Shown here in pieces: positions 45,043 through 55,168 of a DNA stretch of 64,000 nucleotides (positions within the stretch are counted from its first letter, which is position 1; every line of letters begins with the position of its first letter). The stretch covers positions 1,899,559 to 1,963,558 of the forward strand of contig NZ_KN150731.1 in the NCBI RefSeq assembly GCF_000754805.1. The letters are read 5' to 3'. Made by a program: the position numbers and the translations under genes. The notes below the pieces were generated by a model. The model searched no databases, was not told the origin of the DNA, and saw nothing but the letters and a program-made list of their open reading frames with translations. This DNA comes from Yersinia frederiksenii ATCC 33641. GTDB taxonomy: Bacteria; Pseudomonadota; Gammaproteobacteria; Enterobacterales; Enterobacteriaceae.

Positions 45043-45783
45043 ATGTTACCTAAAATGAAAGCATTACGAACGGTGGGTCTGGCGGTATTTATGCTGACGG
45101 CTTGGCAGGCGCAAGCGGACTACCAGTGCAGTGTAAAGCCGCAGGATGATGTGATTATCAGCCCTCAATCGGTGCAAGTAGTCGGAGCCAGTGGCAATTT
45201 GCAGATTTCACCCGATGGTGATGTTACTCGCAACGGTCAGGTGTTGACGCTGACCGATGCGCAGCGCCAGCAGGCTTTCCGCTACCAGACAGCTTTGCGT
45301 AAAGACCTGCCATGGATAGATCAGGGCGCGCAGCAGCGTCTCGAAAAAGCGCGGGTGTCGTTGGATAAAGTCATCGTTCAGCAACTGGGGAGCAGCAGTA
45401 ATGTGCGTAACCGGCTGACAACCCTAAATGACCAGCTTAAGCAGCAAATGAGCCGCATTATTGAGAAACGTAGTGATGGCTTAACCTTTCATCATCAGGC
45501 CATTGATCAGGTCGAAAAAGATGGTCGTCAGTTGGTACAGCAAAGCATGGGCGGTGTACTGCAAGATAGTCTGAATGAGATGGGTGTTAAGCAGGCAACC
45601 AGTGGCAGTGGAGGGAATAATCCATTGCAGGCCATTATGGGTAATTTGGGTGGGTTACAGCAAGCTATCCAAAATGAATGGAATAATCAGGAACAGGACT
45701 TCCAGCAGTTTGGGCACGAGGTATGTGGGCGTGTGACTGCGCTGGAACAGCAACGCAAAGATTTACTTAAAGCATTAAATTAG
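45043..45783 (+). CDS. yggN: YggN, DUF2884 exported protein
   Basis: 246 residues with a signal peptide (LRTVGLAVFMLTAWQAQA). Periplasmic, helical, glutamine-rich; two cysteines (YQCSVK and HEVCGRV) likely form a disulfide. Homologue of E. coli YggN, function unknown. ATG 45043 is chosen for AGGAG 4 nt upstream; the ATG at 45055 would also give a signal peptide. Confidence 0.9.
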   Translation: MLPKMKALRTVGLAVFMLTAWQAQADYQCSVKPQDDVIISPQSVQVVGASGNLQISPDGDVTRNGQVLTLTDAQRQQAFRYQTALRKDLPWIDQGAQQRLEKARVSLDKVIVQQLGSSSNVRNRLTTLNDQLKQQMSRIIEKRSDGLTFHHQAIDQVEKDGRQLVQQSMGGVLQDSLNEMGVKQATSGSGGNNPLQAIMGNLGGLQQAIQNEWNNQEQDFQQFGHEVCGRVTALEQQRKDLLKALN

Positions 45784-45799
45784 TCTAATGCTGCGGTTA

Positions 45800-45842
45800 T
45801 AGCAGGTTCAGGCCTAAGAGGGTGCCTGAACCTGCTATTTTA
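45800..45842. terminator. Strong bidirectional terminator between yggN and hemW
   Basis: TAGCAGGTTCAGGC (45800-45813) pairs perfectly over 14 bp with GCCTGAACCTGCTA (45824-45837), followed by TTTTA. It separates the convergent yggN and hemW genes. Confidence 0.92.
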
Positions 45843-45852
45843 CTGCTTAGAT

Positions 45853-46983
45853 TTATAAAAACAGTTCTAACAGTGAGTTAAGGAATAATTTACCTTTCTC
45901 GGTAATCTGCCAGTATTGCTCTGTTTCGATTAAATATTCTTTCGCTAATGCTTCATCCAACTGCGGGCGAATGGTGCTTTCAGCTAACCCGGTAAAATGG
46001 GTGAAATCAGCACGTGGCGCAGCTTCCAACAAACGAAAACGGTTCATAAAGAACTCGAAAGGCCGATCGGCGGTTTCTACTTCGTATTGTTTATCCAGAT
46101 ATTTACCCTGCATAAAACCACGAGGGTGCTTAGTCTTTATGGTGCGCAAAATCCGCCCGTCACTAAAGGTGATTTTACCGTGTGCACCGCAACCAATCCC
46201 CAGATAATCGCCAAAGCGCCAATAGTTAAGATTGTGCTGACATTGGTAGCCCGGTTTGGCATAGGCCGAGGTTTCATATTGTTGATACCCAGCGGCACTG
46301 AGTAACTGATGACCTTGCTGGAAAATGTCCCACAGTGCATCGTCATCCGGCAGTGTCGGTGGGCGTGAACTGAAACCGGTGTTTGGCTCAATAGTCAGTT
46401 GATACCAAGACAGATGGGGAGGGTTCAATGCAATAGCCTGACGTAAATCGTCCAGCGCTTCTTCCAATGATTGGTCAGGCAAACCGTGCATCAGATCCAA
46501 ATTGAAACTGCGCAGGTTGAGTGAAGTTGCCAGTTCCGCCGCACGTTTTGCTTCTTCAGGCCCATGTATCCGCCCCAAACGCGTTAATTTCTCGGCGCTA
46601 AAGCTTTGAACACCAATAGAAATACGATTGATACCGGCACGTTGATAGCCGCTAAAGCGATCCGCTTCAACCGCGCCGGGGTTGGCTTCCATGGTGATTT
46701 CAGCATCAAGAGCCACAGGTAATCTGGCACGAACACCATCAAGCAATTGCTGCATGGCTTCGGCACTGAGCAAACTTGGTGTACCGCCGCCAATAAAAAT
46801 GGTGCTTATCTCCCGGCCATCAACCAGAGAAACATCGGCATCAAGATCCGCTAGCAAGTGCTCTACATATTCCTGATGGGGCACATCACCTTTCAGTGCA
46901 TGAGAATTAAAGTCACAGTAAGGGCATTTTTGCACACACCAAGGAATGTGAATGTAGAGACTGAGCGGAGGTAATTTAAGCAT
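45853..46983 (-). CDS. hemW: Radical SAM heme chaperone HemW
   Basis: 376 residues, E. coli YggW/HemW homologue. Radical-SAM cysteines in [15 protein letters not shown] (C-x3-C-x2-C), SAM site [23 protein letters not shown] and the C-terminal HemN-type domain. HemW delivers heme to respiratory enzymes and lacks coproporphyrinogen oxidase activity. ATG 46983 overlaps the rdgB stop by 8 nt, matching the E. coli [14 protein letters not shown] start. Confidence 0.95.
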   Translation of the reverse strand: MLKLPPLSLYIHIPWCVQKCPYCDFNSHALKGDVPHQEYVEHLLADLDADVSLVDGREISTIFIGGGTPSLLSAEAMQQLLDGVRARLPVALDAEITMEANPGAVEADRFSGYQRAGINRISIGVQSFSAEKLTRLGRIHGPEEAKRAAELATSLNLRSFNLDLMHGLPDQSLEEALDDLRQAIALNPPHLSWYQLTIEPNTGFSSRPPTLPDDDALWDIFQQGHQLLSAAGYQQYETSAYAKPGYQCQHNLNYWRFGDYLGIGCGAHGKITFSDGRILRTIKTKHPRGFMQGKYLDKQYEVETADRPFEFFMNRFRLLEAAPRADFTHFTGLAESTIRPQLDEALAKEYLIETEQYWQITEKGKLFLNSLLELFL

Positions 46984-47569
46984 TGCGCAGTGCATCCAAC
47001 ATCAGTTTCAGCGCCTGACCACGATGGGAAACGGCGTGTTTCTCTTCGCGAGTTAACTCTGCGGCGGTTTTACCCAGTTCAGGGACATAGAAAATAGGGT
47101 CATAACCAAACCCAGCAGCACCGGCAGGTTGGTGAGCAATCACACCCGGCCATTGACCATGGAACACCAGCGGGGTTGGGTCTTCTGCATGGCGCATGTA
47201 GACCAGCACACAGTGGAATTGTGCACCACGTTGCTCATCTGGAATATCTTTTAATGCGACGAGTAGCTTCTCAAGATTCTCTTGGTCACTGGCATCAATG
47301 CCAGCATAGCGGGCAGAATAGATTCCCGGCGCGCCACCTAATGCGTCGACGGCCAAACCTGAGTCATCGGCGATAGCGGGTAAGCCAGTAGTTTGTGCCG
47401 CATGGCGCGCTTTTAATATGGCGTTCTCGATAAACGTTAAGCCTGTCTCTTCGGCAGACTCAACACCCAGTTCGGTTTGCGCGACGACATCTAAACCAAA
47501 ATCGGCCAGCAAGTTTGCCAGCTCACGCACTTTGCCGGGGTTACCGGTGGCTAATACTATTTTTTGCAT
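46976..47569 (-). CDS. rdgB: XTP/dITP pyrophosphatase RdgB
   Basis: 197 residues; removes non-canonical purine nucleotides (dITP, XTP). Ham1 family: [52 protein letters not shown] and SHRGQAL. ATG 47569 (AGGA about 8 nt upstream) fits the family start, not the longer upstream frame. Confidence 0.96.
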   Translation of the reverse strand: MQKIVLATGNPGKVRELANLLADFGLDVVAQTELGVESAEETGLTFIENAILKARHAAQTTGLPAIADDSGLAVDALGGAPGIYSARYAGIDASDQENLEKLLVALKDIPDEQRGAQFHCVLVYMRHAEDPTPLVFHGQWPGVIAHQPAGAAGFGYDPIFYVPELGKTAAELTREEKHAVSHRGQALKLMLDALRNA

Positions 47570-47631
47570 GGAAGGGTCCTGAATTTCATTTGGCTGACCA
47601 TCAGTCACCCAATGCTAGCGGGAAGTTTCTG

Positions 47632-47922
47632 TTACTTGAGCAGTGCCGCAACTTCTGGCGGGATCTGTTGCGGGTTAACGATTTTGAGCTGTTTATGCCG
47701 CCCCAACTCGCCTTTTTCGATAATCACCTGGCTTTTCGCTACCCTAAACTGTTTAGCGATAAATTTGACCAAATGGGCATTGGCCTGACCATCAACGGGT
47801 GGGGCAGTAATGGCGACTTTCAGTTCATCGCCATGTAAACCGACTATCTGATCACGGCTGGCTTTCGGCTGAATATATAGCCTGAGTGCCAGCCCGTCCA
47901 GCAAGGGTATTACTGGACTCAC
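47632..47922 (-). CDS. yggU: YggU, DUF167 family protein
   Basis: 96 residues, as in E. coli. Conserved [46 protein letters not shown]. Start is GTG 47922, overlapping the yggT stop as GTGA; the TTG at 47934 gives an over-long start. Function unknown; travels with yggT, rdgB and hemW. Confidence 0.92.
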   Translation of the reverse strand: MSPVIPLLDGLALRLYIQPKASRDQIVGLHGDELKVAITAPPVDGQANAHLVKFIAKQFRVAKSQVIIEKGELGRHKQLKIVNPQQIPPEVAALLK

Positions 47923-48473
47923 AGCACGAACCAAAGCTCACCCAGCAAATCCATACCTAAATAATTGATCAGATACAGAATAAGAATAACCACCATTGCC
48001 GAGAAATCGATGCCGCCCATGGCGGGTAAAATACGGCGAATGGGTGCCATTAAAGGTTCAGTTAGCTGATGTAGCAGATAGTCCATTGGGCTGCGGCCCT
48101 GGCTGATCCAACTCATTAATGCACGAATAATCATTACCCAGAAAATCAGGTAACCGGCAGCCTTCACCAACGAAATCACACCGAACAGCAAATTGTACAA
48201 GCTGACTGACATTGAACCGCTCTGAATCAATACGAGCAGCGGATATTTAATTGTCATCAACAGGAATGCCAACAGTAAGGATGCACTGTCGATTGGCCCC
48301 AGTGAGGGGATAATCCGACGTAATGGGCCAACAATTGGCTGTGTTATCTTCACCACAAATTGTGAGAATGGGTTGTAAAAATCGCTGTGAACCCACTGCA
48401 TCCAGATGCGCAACAGCAGTACCATCACATACAGGTCAATGACCGTTTTGGCCAAAAAAGTCAGCGTTAGCAT
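47919..48473 (-). CDS. yggT: YggT family integral membrane protein
   Basis: 184 residues with four to five membrane helices in two related YGGT repeats ([36 protein letters not shown] and [36 protein letters not shown]). Related to the chloroplast CCB3/YlmG proteins; implicated in osmotic/K+ compensation in E. coli. Middle of the yggS-proC-yggT-yggU-rdgB-hemW block. Confidence 0.93.
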   Translation of the reverse strand: MLTLTFLAKTVIDLYVMVLLLRIWMQWVHSDFYNPFSQFVVKITQPIVGPLRRIIPSLGPIDSASLLLAFLLMTIKYPLLVLIQSGSMSVSLYNLLFGVISLVKAAGYLIFWVMIIRALMSWISQGRSPMDYLLHQLTEPLMAPIRRILPAMGGIDFSAMVVILILYLINYLGMDLLGELWFVL

Positions 48474-48607
48474 GAGTTGCTTTCGTCCTTATCCTTAATA
48501 ATTTTTGGGTATACGTATAAATGGAAATATATTCGCATACTTATAGACCCCTATCTTAACGAGAAAGTGACCGGGGCAGTGTCGGATTTTGTAAATTTTT
48601 GCTGCCG

Positions 48608-49432
48608 CTAGAACAGCTTTTCCATCTCTTTTGCTCGCACAATAGCAGCTTGCATGGCGCTGGCAACGGTTTCTGACAAATGTTGTTCCTTAAACACTCT
48701 TATTGCCTCCGCGGTTGTTCCTCCTTTGGAGGTTACCTGCTCACGCAGAGTTGAGAGTGGCAATTGCGGGTTGGCTTCTACCAATGCTGTCGCTCCAGAG
48801 GCGGCTTGTTGCACCAACAGACGGGCGGTTTCACTATCAAAACCTAGCCGCTCAGCCTCTTGTTGCATTGCTTCCATAAACAGAAAGAAATAAGCCGGAG
48901 CACTGCCTGCAGCGGCAATGACACTATTGATGCCGTTTTCGTCATTCACCCAACAAACTTTACCAACTGAGCTCATCAGTGAAGCGGTAAAGTCACGATC
49001 TACCTGCGAAACTTGTGCTGGGGCATAAAGGCCACTCATGCCTTTCCCCACCAGTGACGGGGTATTGGGCATTATGCGTACCAGATTGAGGCTATTACTC
49101 CCCAATAGCGCATAGAAACGTTCAACTTGTACTCCGGCAGCAATGGACAGCACCAGTTTACCGCTGAAATCGACATTTTCTTGTAATGGCTGGCATACCG
49201 CCGCCATTAGTTGAGGTTTCACCGCCAATACTACCACTTCAGCCTTTTGTGCCTGGGCAATATTATCATCACTGCTGATGACACCAAACTCAGCAGCCAG
49301 AGCATCACGGTTTTTACCAGAAGGTGCGCAAACGCTGATCATTGTTGCTGGGTAACCACCGGCAACCAAACCGGCGATAATCGCGCGAGCCATATTGCCC
49401 GCGCCAATGAATGTTATGTTGCGATGCTGCAT
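48608..49432 (-). CDS. proC: Pyrroline-5-carboxylate reductase
   Basis: 274 residues; last step of proline synthesis, NAD(P)H reduction of pyrroline-5-carboxylate. NAD-binding ITFIGAGNMARAIIAGLVAGG, VLAVKPQ, MPNTPSLVGKG and the C-terminal signature QVTSKGGTTAEAIRVF. Between yggS and yggT, an order common in gamma-proteobacteria but not in E. coli where proC is elsewhere. Confidence 0.96.
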   Translation of the reverse strand: MQHRNITFIGAGNMARAIIAGLVAGGYPATMISVCAPSGKNRDALAAEFGVISSDDNIAQAQKAEVVVLAVKPQLMAAVCQPLQENVDFSGKLVLSIAAGVQVERFYALLGSNSLNLVRIMPNTPSLVGKGMSGLYAPAQVSQVDRDFTASLMSSVGKVCWVNDENGINSVIAAAGSAPAYFFLFMEAMQQEAERLGFDSETARLLVQQAASGATALVEANPQLPLSTLREQVTSKGGTTAEAIRVFKEQHLSETVASAMQAAIVRAKEMEKLF

Positions 49433-49450
49433 TGAATAATTTCTCCTTTA

Positions 49451-49612
49451 CCCTTCGAACTTGAAGCCACCGCGGCGTTAGCGGCTCTCACTCACCCGAA
49501 TCACTTACCTGTGTAAGCTCATCGGGATGAGCTCGCTGGCTGCCTTGCTGTGACTCCAATAACTTTGGGTAACCTATTTATGTACTTGAAGCCACAGTGG
49601 CGTTAGCGGACC
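49451..49612. repeat. ERIC element with an extra truncated end (copy A)
   Basis: Full-length ERIC-like element (49451-49575) with core CTCACTCACCCGAATCACTTACCTGTGTAAGCTC and CTGGCTGCCTTGCTGTGACTCCAAT, followed by a repeat of its outer arm (TACTTGAAGCCACAGTGGCGTTAGCGG, about 49583-49610). It fills the yggS-proC gap. The same composite occurs in inverted orientation at 51570-51712. Confidence 0.85.
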
Positions 49613-49639
49613 AAAAACGGCTCAAATTACATTGGATGT

Positions 49640-50335
49640 TTACGCGCGGGAGCCGAAAATAGCGGTACCAATACGCACTAATGTACTGCCGGCAGCAATG
49701 GCTGCTGCCATATCATCCGTCATACCCATGGAAAGCGTATCCATCTGAGGGTAGCAGGCTTTTAAAGTCAAGAAAGCCTGATTCATTTGCTCAAATACTG
49801 CCAGTTGCCGCTGATAATCTGTTTCTGGCGCAGGAATAGCCATTAGCCCGCGTAAATGCAGGTGAGGTAATTGACTAATACTGGCTGCGAGTGCGGGCAA
49901 CTCCGCTAAAGCAATACCTGATTTACTTTGCTCATCACAGATATTGACTTGAATCAGTACGTTCAGCGCGGGCATATTGTTTGGGCGTTGAGCACTCAAA
50001 CGTTGGGCAATTTTGAGTCTGTCGACGGTATGACACCAGGCAAAATTTTCTGCCACTAATCTGCTTTTATTGGACTGTAGTGGGCCAATAAAGTGCCACT
50101 CAAGCTTGGTTGCATGGGGGGTATCAGCAAAATAGTGGATTTTATCCACCCCTTCCTGCACATAGTTTTCACCAAAGGCGAATTGCCCGGCAGCGATGGC
50201 TTCTTCTATAGCGGTCACAGGTTTGGTTTTACTGACTGCAAGCAATGTCACTTCTTCTGGAGAACGTGCGCAATTGTGTGCAGCGGTTGCGATTTGCGTT
50301 CTGACATCCTGTAGATTTTGCTCAATTGTGCTCAT
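49640..50335 (-). CDS. yggS: Pyridoxal phosphate homeostasis protein YggS
   Basis: 231-residue PLP-binding protein of the alanine-racemase-fold YggS/PLPBP family, regulating vitamin B6 and amino-acid balance. PLP lysine in LLAVSKTKP, then FGENYVQEG, EWHFIGPLQSNK and SMGMTDDMAAAI near the phosphate site. ATG 50335 fits the family; a longer upstream frame overlaps the divergent yggR start. Confidence 0.95.
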   Translation of the reverse strand: MSTIEQNLQDVRTQIATAAHNCARSPEEVTLLAVSKTKPVTAIEEAIAAGQFAFGENYVQEGVDKIHYFADTPHATKLEWHFIGPLQSNKSRLVAENFAWCHTVDRLKIAQRLSAQRPNNMPALNVLIQVNICDEQSKSGIALAELPALAASISQLPHLHLRGLMAIPAPETDYQRQLAVFEQMNQAFLTLKACYPQMDTLSMGMTDDMAAAIAAGSTLVRIGTAIFGSRA

Positions 50336-50354
50336 ATGGACCCAGGAGTTTGAT

Positions 50355-51494
50355 ATGGATTTCACCTGTCTGAATGACAAAAATACCGACTCGGCTAACC
50401 CTGTATTTAGCGATATTTTCGCTAAAAGCATTGATTTAGAAAACCCTGAACATGTCGATGATAACTTCACTGAACAGGATTTCGAAAATAAGGTGGCAGC
50501 TAGTGTAAATCATAATGCATCGGATCTGCATCTTTGTACCGGTTATCACCCGGTATTACGTATTGAGGGAGAATTGAAAACCTTCAACCATTGGCCACGA
50601 GTCAGTGCCGCTTGGCTCCATGGGCTAAGTCGACATTTGTTAAGTGAGGTGCAACAAAATCGATTACGGAATATAGGGCAGGTTGATTGTGCGGGTACCA
50701 CTCTTGCGGGGCAGCGGCTACGGGCGAATGTTTTTCAGCAACAGCAAGGGTTATCGATGGCTTTTCGTATTATTTCAGCTACTTGTCCATTGCTGGATGA
50801 GTTGGATGTTCCGCCCATTATTCATCAGCTTATTGAGCAAGAGAATGGGCTAATTTTGGTGACGGGTGCGACAGGCTGCGGTAAATCCACCACCTTAAGT
50901 GCGATGATAAATGCTATCAATCAGAAACAAGCGCGCCACATCCTCACATTAGAAGATCCGATCGAGTTTATTCATAGCAGCAGATCTAGTTTGATCCAAC
51001 AGCGGGAGCTCGGTCGCCATACCGACTCTTTTAGCAGTGCCTTGCGTGGGGCATTGCGACAAGATCCAGACATCATTTTGCTGGGAGAACTAAGGGATCA
51101 GGAGACTATTCGACTGGCCCTGACAGCTGCTGAAACTGGGCACCTGGTCTTAGCGACACTACATACTCGCACGGCAACTCAGGCCATAGATCGGCTGGTT
51201 GATGTATTTCCAGCAGCCGAGAAAATGGTGATTCAGGCGCAATTGGCTGCCAGCTTGCGTGGGGTAATTGCACAAAAACTGTGTACTAAAGCAGAGGGTG
51301 GCCGTATTGCAGTATTTGAAATACTCACACAAACCACTGCGTCCAGTCATTTGATTCGTGAAGGTAAAACCTATCAATTACCTACCGTGATACAAACTGG
51401 TGGGCAATGGGGGATGCAAACTTTTGAGCAGGGCATGGCACAGCGGCAACAGCAAGGAGTATTTGCTACTGGACATGGGACAACAGATGGGTAA
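50355..51494 (+). CDS. yggR: PilT-like type II/IV secretion ATPase YggR
   Basis: 379 residues of the GspE/PilT ATPase family: Walker A GATGCGKSTT, Asp box LTLEDPIEF, Walker B DIILLGELRD and His box ETGHLVLATLHT. Compared with E. coli YggR (326) it has an N-terminal extension of about 50 residues. AGGAG 6 nt before ATG 50355 supports the start. Expected to power pilus retraction, but no pilin genes are nearby. Divergent from yggS with only 19 bp between start codons, so promoters must lie inside the opposing genes. Confidence 0.9.
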   Translation: MDFTCLNDKNTDSANPVFSDIFAKSIDLENPEHVDDNFTEQDFENKVAASVNHNASDLHLCTGYHPVLRIEGELKTFNHWPRVSAAWLHGLSRHLLSEVQQNRLRNIGQVDCAGTTLAGQRLRANVFQQQQGLSMAFRIISATCPLLDELDVPPIIHQLIEQENGLILVTGATGCGKSTTLSAMINAINQKQARHILTLEDPIEFIHSSRSSLIQQRELGRHTDSFSSALRGALRQDPDIILLGELRDQETIRLALTAAETGHLVLATLHTRTATQAIDRLVDVFPAAEKMVIQAQLAASLRGVIAQKLCTKAEGGRIAVFEILTQTTASSHLIREGKTYQLPTVIQTGGQWGMQTFEQGMAQRQQQGVFATGHGTTDG

Positions 51495-51569
51495 TTGGGG
51501 CGGACAATCCGCCGGAAGCTAACTTTCATCCTGCTTGCGCTAGCGGTGCTGAATAGAAAAAGCCGCTAA

Positions 51570-51712
51570 CAGAGTCGCGGCCTCAAGTACAAAAAACAGG
51601 TTGCCCAAAATCATTGGAGTCACAGCAAGGCAGCCAGCGAACTCATCTCGATGAGCTTACACAGGTAAGTGAGCGCCGCTAACACCGTTGTGACTTCAAG
51701 GTCGAAGGGCAG
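51570..51712. repeat. ERIC element, inverted copy (copy B)
   Basis: Reverse complement of the composite at 49451-49612: a truncated arm (CCGCTAACAGAGTCGCGGCCTCAAGTAC) then a full element with GGAGTCACAGCAAGGCAGCCAG, GAGCTTACACAGGTAAGTGAG and the end CTTCAAGGTCGAAGGG. It lies between the convergent yggR and aguA, overlapping the last few codons of aguA at most. Confidence 0.82.
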
Positions 51713-52820
51713 GGATCTGCTGAGTAATGCAGTGAATATTACCGCCCCCCAACAGGATCTCACGGGCAGGAACACCGACAATCGCATAGTCAGGGAACAT
51801 CTGCTGTAACAGATCTTGTGCCAGCCCATCAGTACGGCTATCGAGCAGTGGGTAAATAATCTGCTGATTGCTGATCAGAAAGTTGACATAAGACCCAGCC
51901 AGCCGCTCACCGGCGGTACGGGGCACAGCATCGCTGGATAACACATCGAAGGTCTCTGCTTCGGTGTTATACAGCGGGCCTGGTGCAGGTAGCTTCCAGA
52001 TTTTCAGCTGGCGGCCTTTGGCATCGACGGCATTGGATAGCACTTCAAAAGCCGCCATAGAACGTGCGTATTGCGGATCTTGCTGATCATCAGTCCAATG
52101 CAATGCCACTTCACCTGGGCGTACAAAGCAGCACATATTATCGATGTGACCATCCGTCTCATCGTTATAAACACCATCTTGTAGCCAGATAAAATGTGTG
52201 ACGCCAAGGTATTCACGCAGCAACTGTTCAATTTGTGCTTGATTCAAATGTGGGTTGCGGTTGGGATTGAGCAAACATTCAGCAGTGGTGAGTAAGGTAC
52301 CTTCACCATCGGTATGAATGGAACCTCCTTCCAGCACCAGTGGCGCGCTGTAATGGGCATTATTCAGGAAGTCACTGACGTGAACCGCAACTTTCTCGTC
52401 TTGCTGCCAGTCACTGTATAAACCGCCGTTAAGGCCGCCCCAGGCATTAAATTGCCAGTCAACAGCGCGGCGTTCACCTGCCTTGTTGATGACCATGGTT
52501 GGGCCGGTATCGCGCATCCAGGCATCATCACTGGCCATTTCCACCAGTGTGACATTGGCCGGTAGAGTGGCTTTTGCCTGTGTCATAAATTCGGCTGGCA
52601 CGCCCATAAACACCGGCGTAGTGCGGCTGATGGCCTCTGCAACTTTGGCAAATGTCTGCTGTGCAGGGATCCCTTTACCGCGCCAGTTATCCTGGCGATA
52701 TGGCCACAGCATCCAGACGGCATCCTGCTTGGCCCATTCGGCCGGCATAAAGAAACCATCCTGCAGTGGTGTACCAGACAGTGCCGGTGAACCTTGTAAA
52801 ACCTTGTCTTGTGCCGACAT
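51696..52820 (-). CDS. aguA: Agmatine deiminase
   Basis: 374 residues; converts agmatine to N-carbamoylputrescine. Peptidyl-arginine-deiminase fold with catalytic Cys in the C-terminal [16 protein letters not shown], His in [13 protein letters not shown] and WMRDTGPT near the substrate site. GGAGA precedes ATG 52820. Follows aguB with 3 nt between; together they give a second route to putrescine beside ornithine decarboxylase. Confidence 0.96.
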   Translation of the reverse strand: MSAQDKVLQGSPALSGTPLQDGFFMPAEWAKQDAVWMLWPYRQDNWRGKGIPAQQTFAKVAEAISRTTPVFMGVPAEFMTQAKATLPANVTLVEMASDDAWMRDTGPTMVINKAGERRAVDWQFNAWGGLNGGLYSDWQQDEKVAVHVSDFLNNAHYSAPLVLEGGSIHTDGEGTLLTTAECLLNPNRNPHLNQAQIEQLLREYLGVTHFIWLQDGVYNDETDGHIDNMCCFVRPGEVALHWTDDQQDPQYARSMAAFEVLSNAVDAKGRQLKIWKLPAPGPLYNTEAETFDVLSSDAVPRTAGERLAGSYVNFLISNQQIIYPLLDSRTDGLAQDLLQQMFPDYAIVGVPAREILLGGGNIHCITQQIPALRP

Positions 52821-52823
52821 AAA

Positions 52824-53708
52824 TTATCTCCGGGTCTTGCCGTCAGAAGTAGCTAATGCTTGATACATTTCTGGGCGGCGGTCGCGGAATAAGCCCCATG
52901 AAGCACGCTGTGCAGCGATTTCCTGCAAATCAAATTCGTGCACCAAGACAGTTTCATCAGTTTTGTTGGCCTGAGCCAACAGAGCACCGGTTTGATCAGC
53001 AATAAAGGAAGATCCATAGAAGGTCATTTCCAGACCATCGATAAATTTGCTCTTCTCGGTACCAATGCGGTTAGAGGCAATCACTGGCACCAGATTTGCC
53101 GCAGCGTGGCCTTGCTGAACGCGAGTCCAGTGCGGTTGGCTGTCGATGTCAGGATAGGCTGGTTCAGAGCCAATAGCCGTGGGGTAGAAGATAACCTCCG
53201 CACCAAGGAGGGCCAGGCTACGAGCTGTTTCTGGGAACCACTGATCCCAACAGATGCCCACACCTACTTTAGCGTAGCGAGTCTGCCAAACTTTAAAACC
53301 GGTATCACCTGGGATAAAGAATTGTTTTTCTTGATAAGCTGGGCCATTAGGAATGTGAGTTTTACGGTAGACATCCATCACTGAACCATCGGCATCAATC
53401 ATCACCAACGAGTTATAATAAGCATTGTTGGCTTTCTCAAAGAAACTCAGTGGCAGTACCACTTCCAGCTCTGCTGCCAGCTTGGAAAAGTGTTGGATCA
53501 ACGGGCTATTATCCAGCTCTTGGGCCAGTGCATAATGTTCCGGGCTTTGATCAATACAGAAATAAGGTGCGGCAAACAGCTCCTGAATCAAGATTATCTG
53601 TGCGCCTTTGGCATGCGCCTGACGTACCAGTTTCTCGGCATTTTCAATGTTCTTAGGCAGGTCCCAGGAACAGGCCATTTGAGTCGCAGCAACAGTTACT
53701 TTTGTCAT
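52824..53708 (-). CDS. aguB: N-carbamoylputrescine amidase
   Basis: 294 residues, nitrilase superfamily; hydrolyses N-carbamoylputrescine to putrescine, CO2 and ammonia. Glu-Lys-Cys triad: E in LIQELFAAPYFC, K in YRKTHIPNGP, C in GVGICWDQWFPETAR. GAGG about 8 nt before ATG. First gene of aguB-aguA; a short terminator-like hairpin lies only 20 nt upstream. Confidence 0.96.
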   Translation of the reverse strand: MTKVTVAATQMACSWDLPKNIENAEKLVRQAHAKGAQIILIQELFAAPYFCIDQSPEHYALAQELDNSPLIQHFSKLAAELEVVLPLSFFEKANNAYYNSLVMIDADGSVMDVYRKTHIPNGPAYQEKQFFIPGDTGFKVWQTRYAKVGVGICWDQWFPETARSLALLGAEVIFYPTAIGSEPAYPDIDSQPHWTRVQQGHAAANLVPVIASNRIGTEKSKFIDGLEMTFYGSSFIADQTGALLAQANKTDETVLVHEFDLQEIAAQRASWGLFRDRRPEMYQALATSDGKTRR

Positions 53709-53728
53709 GAGAAAACCTCAATAAATGT

Positions 53729-53750
53729 AAAAAACACCCACGTGGGGTGC
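53729..53750 (-). terminator. Terminator/attenuator immediately upstream of aguB
   Basis: On the minus strand GCACCC-CACGT-GGGTGT followed by a run of T (six, 53734-53729) has the form of a short rho-independent terminator. It ends about 20 nt before the aguB start, so any transcript entering aguBA from upstream must pass it, suggesting attenuation. Confidence 0.5.
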
Positions 53751-54058
53751 GCAATATTTTGAGCCGCTGATTGGCATTTACCTACAGAACTTGGTGTTGC
53801 GGGTAGGCGGCAAACAAACGACAAATGGGTTGTAAACTGATTTGAACAGCGCTTGCGCTGGTCTTATAAGGCTCATAATCCTGATGCGCTTTTCAGGTAA
53901 ATGCAGGAAGCTAACAACCCCCACAGCTTCAAGTACGAAAGATATAAACCTAGTATACAATTCCACGGGCTTGGGTGCCATGCTATGCAGGGATTGTCGG
54001 TTCAGACCGCAGAAATAGAAAGTGGAAAAGGGCAGGTAATAATATCAATTAACCTCTA
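53751..54058. other. aguB upstream region with ERIC-like fragment
   Basis: About 300 bases. Near 53908-53945 is a piece (AGCTAACAACCCCCACAGCTTCAAGTACGAA) like the outer arm of the ERIC copies, without core. The aguBA promoter should lie here; a TATACT (minus strand, about 53958-53953) could be its -10. No gene is seen. Confidence 0.45.
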
Positions 54059-54481
54059 TCAACCTGCCTGTTCATCAAACCAACTTTCCAGAATGATAAC
54101 GGCGGAAGCTGCATCGACACTGCCTTTGTCCAAAGCACGATACCCTCCACTGTCGAACAAATTGGCGCGCGCTTCAACAGTGCTGAGACGTTCATCCTGT
54201 AAGGCTATCTGTACACCAAACCGGCCATGCAGGCGGTTAGCAAATCGACGAGCGCGCGCAGTTAACGGCTGCTCGGTGCCATCCATATTCAAAGGTAGCC
54301 CGACAACGACTAAATCCGGTTGCCACTCTTTCAGCAGTTTTTCGACCTTTTGCCAATCCGGAGTGCCATCTTGAGCTTTAAATGATGTCAGCGCTCTGGC
54401 CGTGCCAGTCACTTCCTGACCAATGGCCACACCGATACTTTTAGTCCCAAAATCAAAGGCAACAATCGTGCGATTAGCCAT
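54059..54481 (-). CDS. ruvX: Pre-16S rRNA nuclease / Holliday junction resolvase-like RuvX (YqgF)
   Basis: 140 residues, RNase H-like fold: [41 protein letters not shown] and [12 protein letters not shown] carry the acidic residues. Required for 16S rRNA 5' maturation. Start overlaps the yqgE stop by one base. Confidence 0.95.
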   Translation of the reverse strand: MANRTIVAFDFGTKSIGVAIGQEVTGTARALTSFKAQDGTPDWQKVEKLLKEWQPDLVVVGLPLNMDGTEQPLTARARRFANRLHGRFGVQIALQDERLSTVEARANLFDSGGYRALDKGSVDAASAVIILESWFDEQAG

Positions 54482-55044
54482 CAGGCGTGTCCTGCTTGCG
54501 GAGCAATGTTAAAGATATTGATGCCCAATTTATTGGCTGCGGCTTGCCAACGTTCGGCAATAGGTGTGTGAAACAGAATTTGGGTATCTGCCTCAATGGT
54601 TAACCAAGCGTTATCCAGTAATTCTTGTTCTAACTGCCCATGTTGCCAACCAGCATAACCAAGTGCTACCAGCAGATTCTTAGGCTGTTCCGGTGTTCCT
54701 AACGTCTCCAACACATCTTTGGAGGTGGTTATCATGGTGTCTGATGAAATAGGAATACTGGAGCCGAAACCTTCCCGTGGCGAGTGCAGGATAAACCCGC
54801 GATCCTCTGCCAGTGGGCCACCTGCCAATACCGGTTTATCCAGTCGAATTGCCGGGTCTCGTGGTGATGGGTTAATTTTCAGCTTTTTCAGCACCGTCTC
54901 TACGGTGAACTGTTCCATTGGTTTGTTAATCACCAAACCCATCGCACCCTCTTCGTTATGCTCACAGATATAGATAACCGAGCGCATAAATTGAGGGTCC
55001 TGCAGTGAAGGCATAGCTATAAGAAAATGATGCTGTAAATTCAT
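54481..55044 (-). CDS. yqgE: YqgE/AlgH family protein (DUF179)
   Basis: 187 residues, YqgE family: [61 protein letters not shown] and [14 protein letters not shown]. Function unknown; coupled to ruvX. In E. coli gshB lies directly upstream; here a 3.4-kb autotransporter gene intervenes. Confidence 0.95.
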   Translation of the reverse strand: MNLQHHFLIAMPSLQDPQFMRSVIYICEHNEEGAMGLVINKPMEQFTVETVLKKLKINPSPRDPAIRLDKPVLAGGPLAEDRGFILHSPREGFGSSIPISSDTMITTSKDVLETLGTPEQPKNLLVALGYAGWQHGQLEQELLDNAWLTIEADTQILFHTPIAERWQAAANKLGINIFNIAPQAGHA

Positions 55045-55168
55045 TATATTATATAGGGGATTCGCTGAGTTAAGGAATGAACTGATGCCAGTATGCGGAT
55101 AAATGAGGATAAAGTCACGGGGGGAGCGCTCAGAGAAACGCCACTCCCGCTTTTATTGCTGGGTAAGC

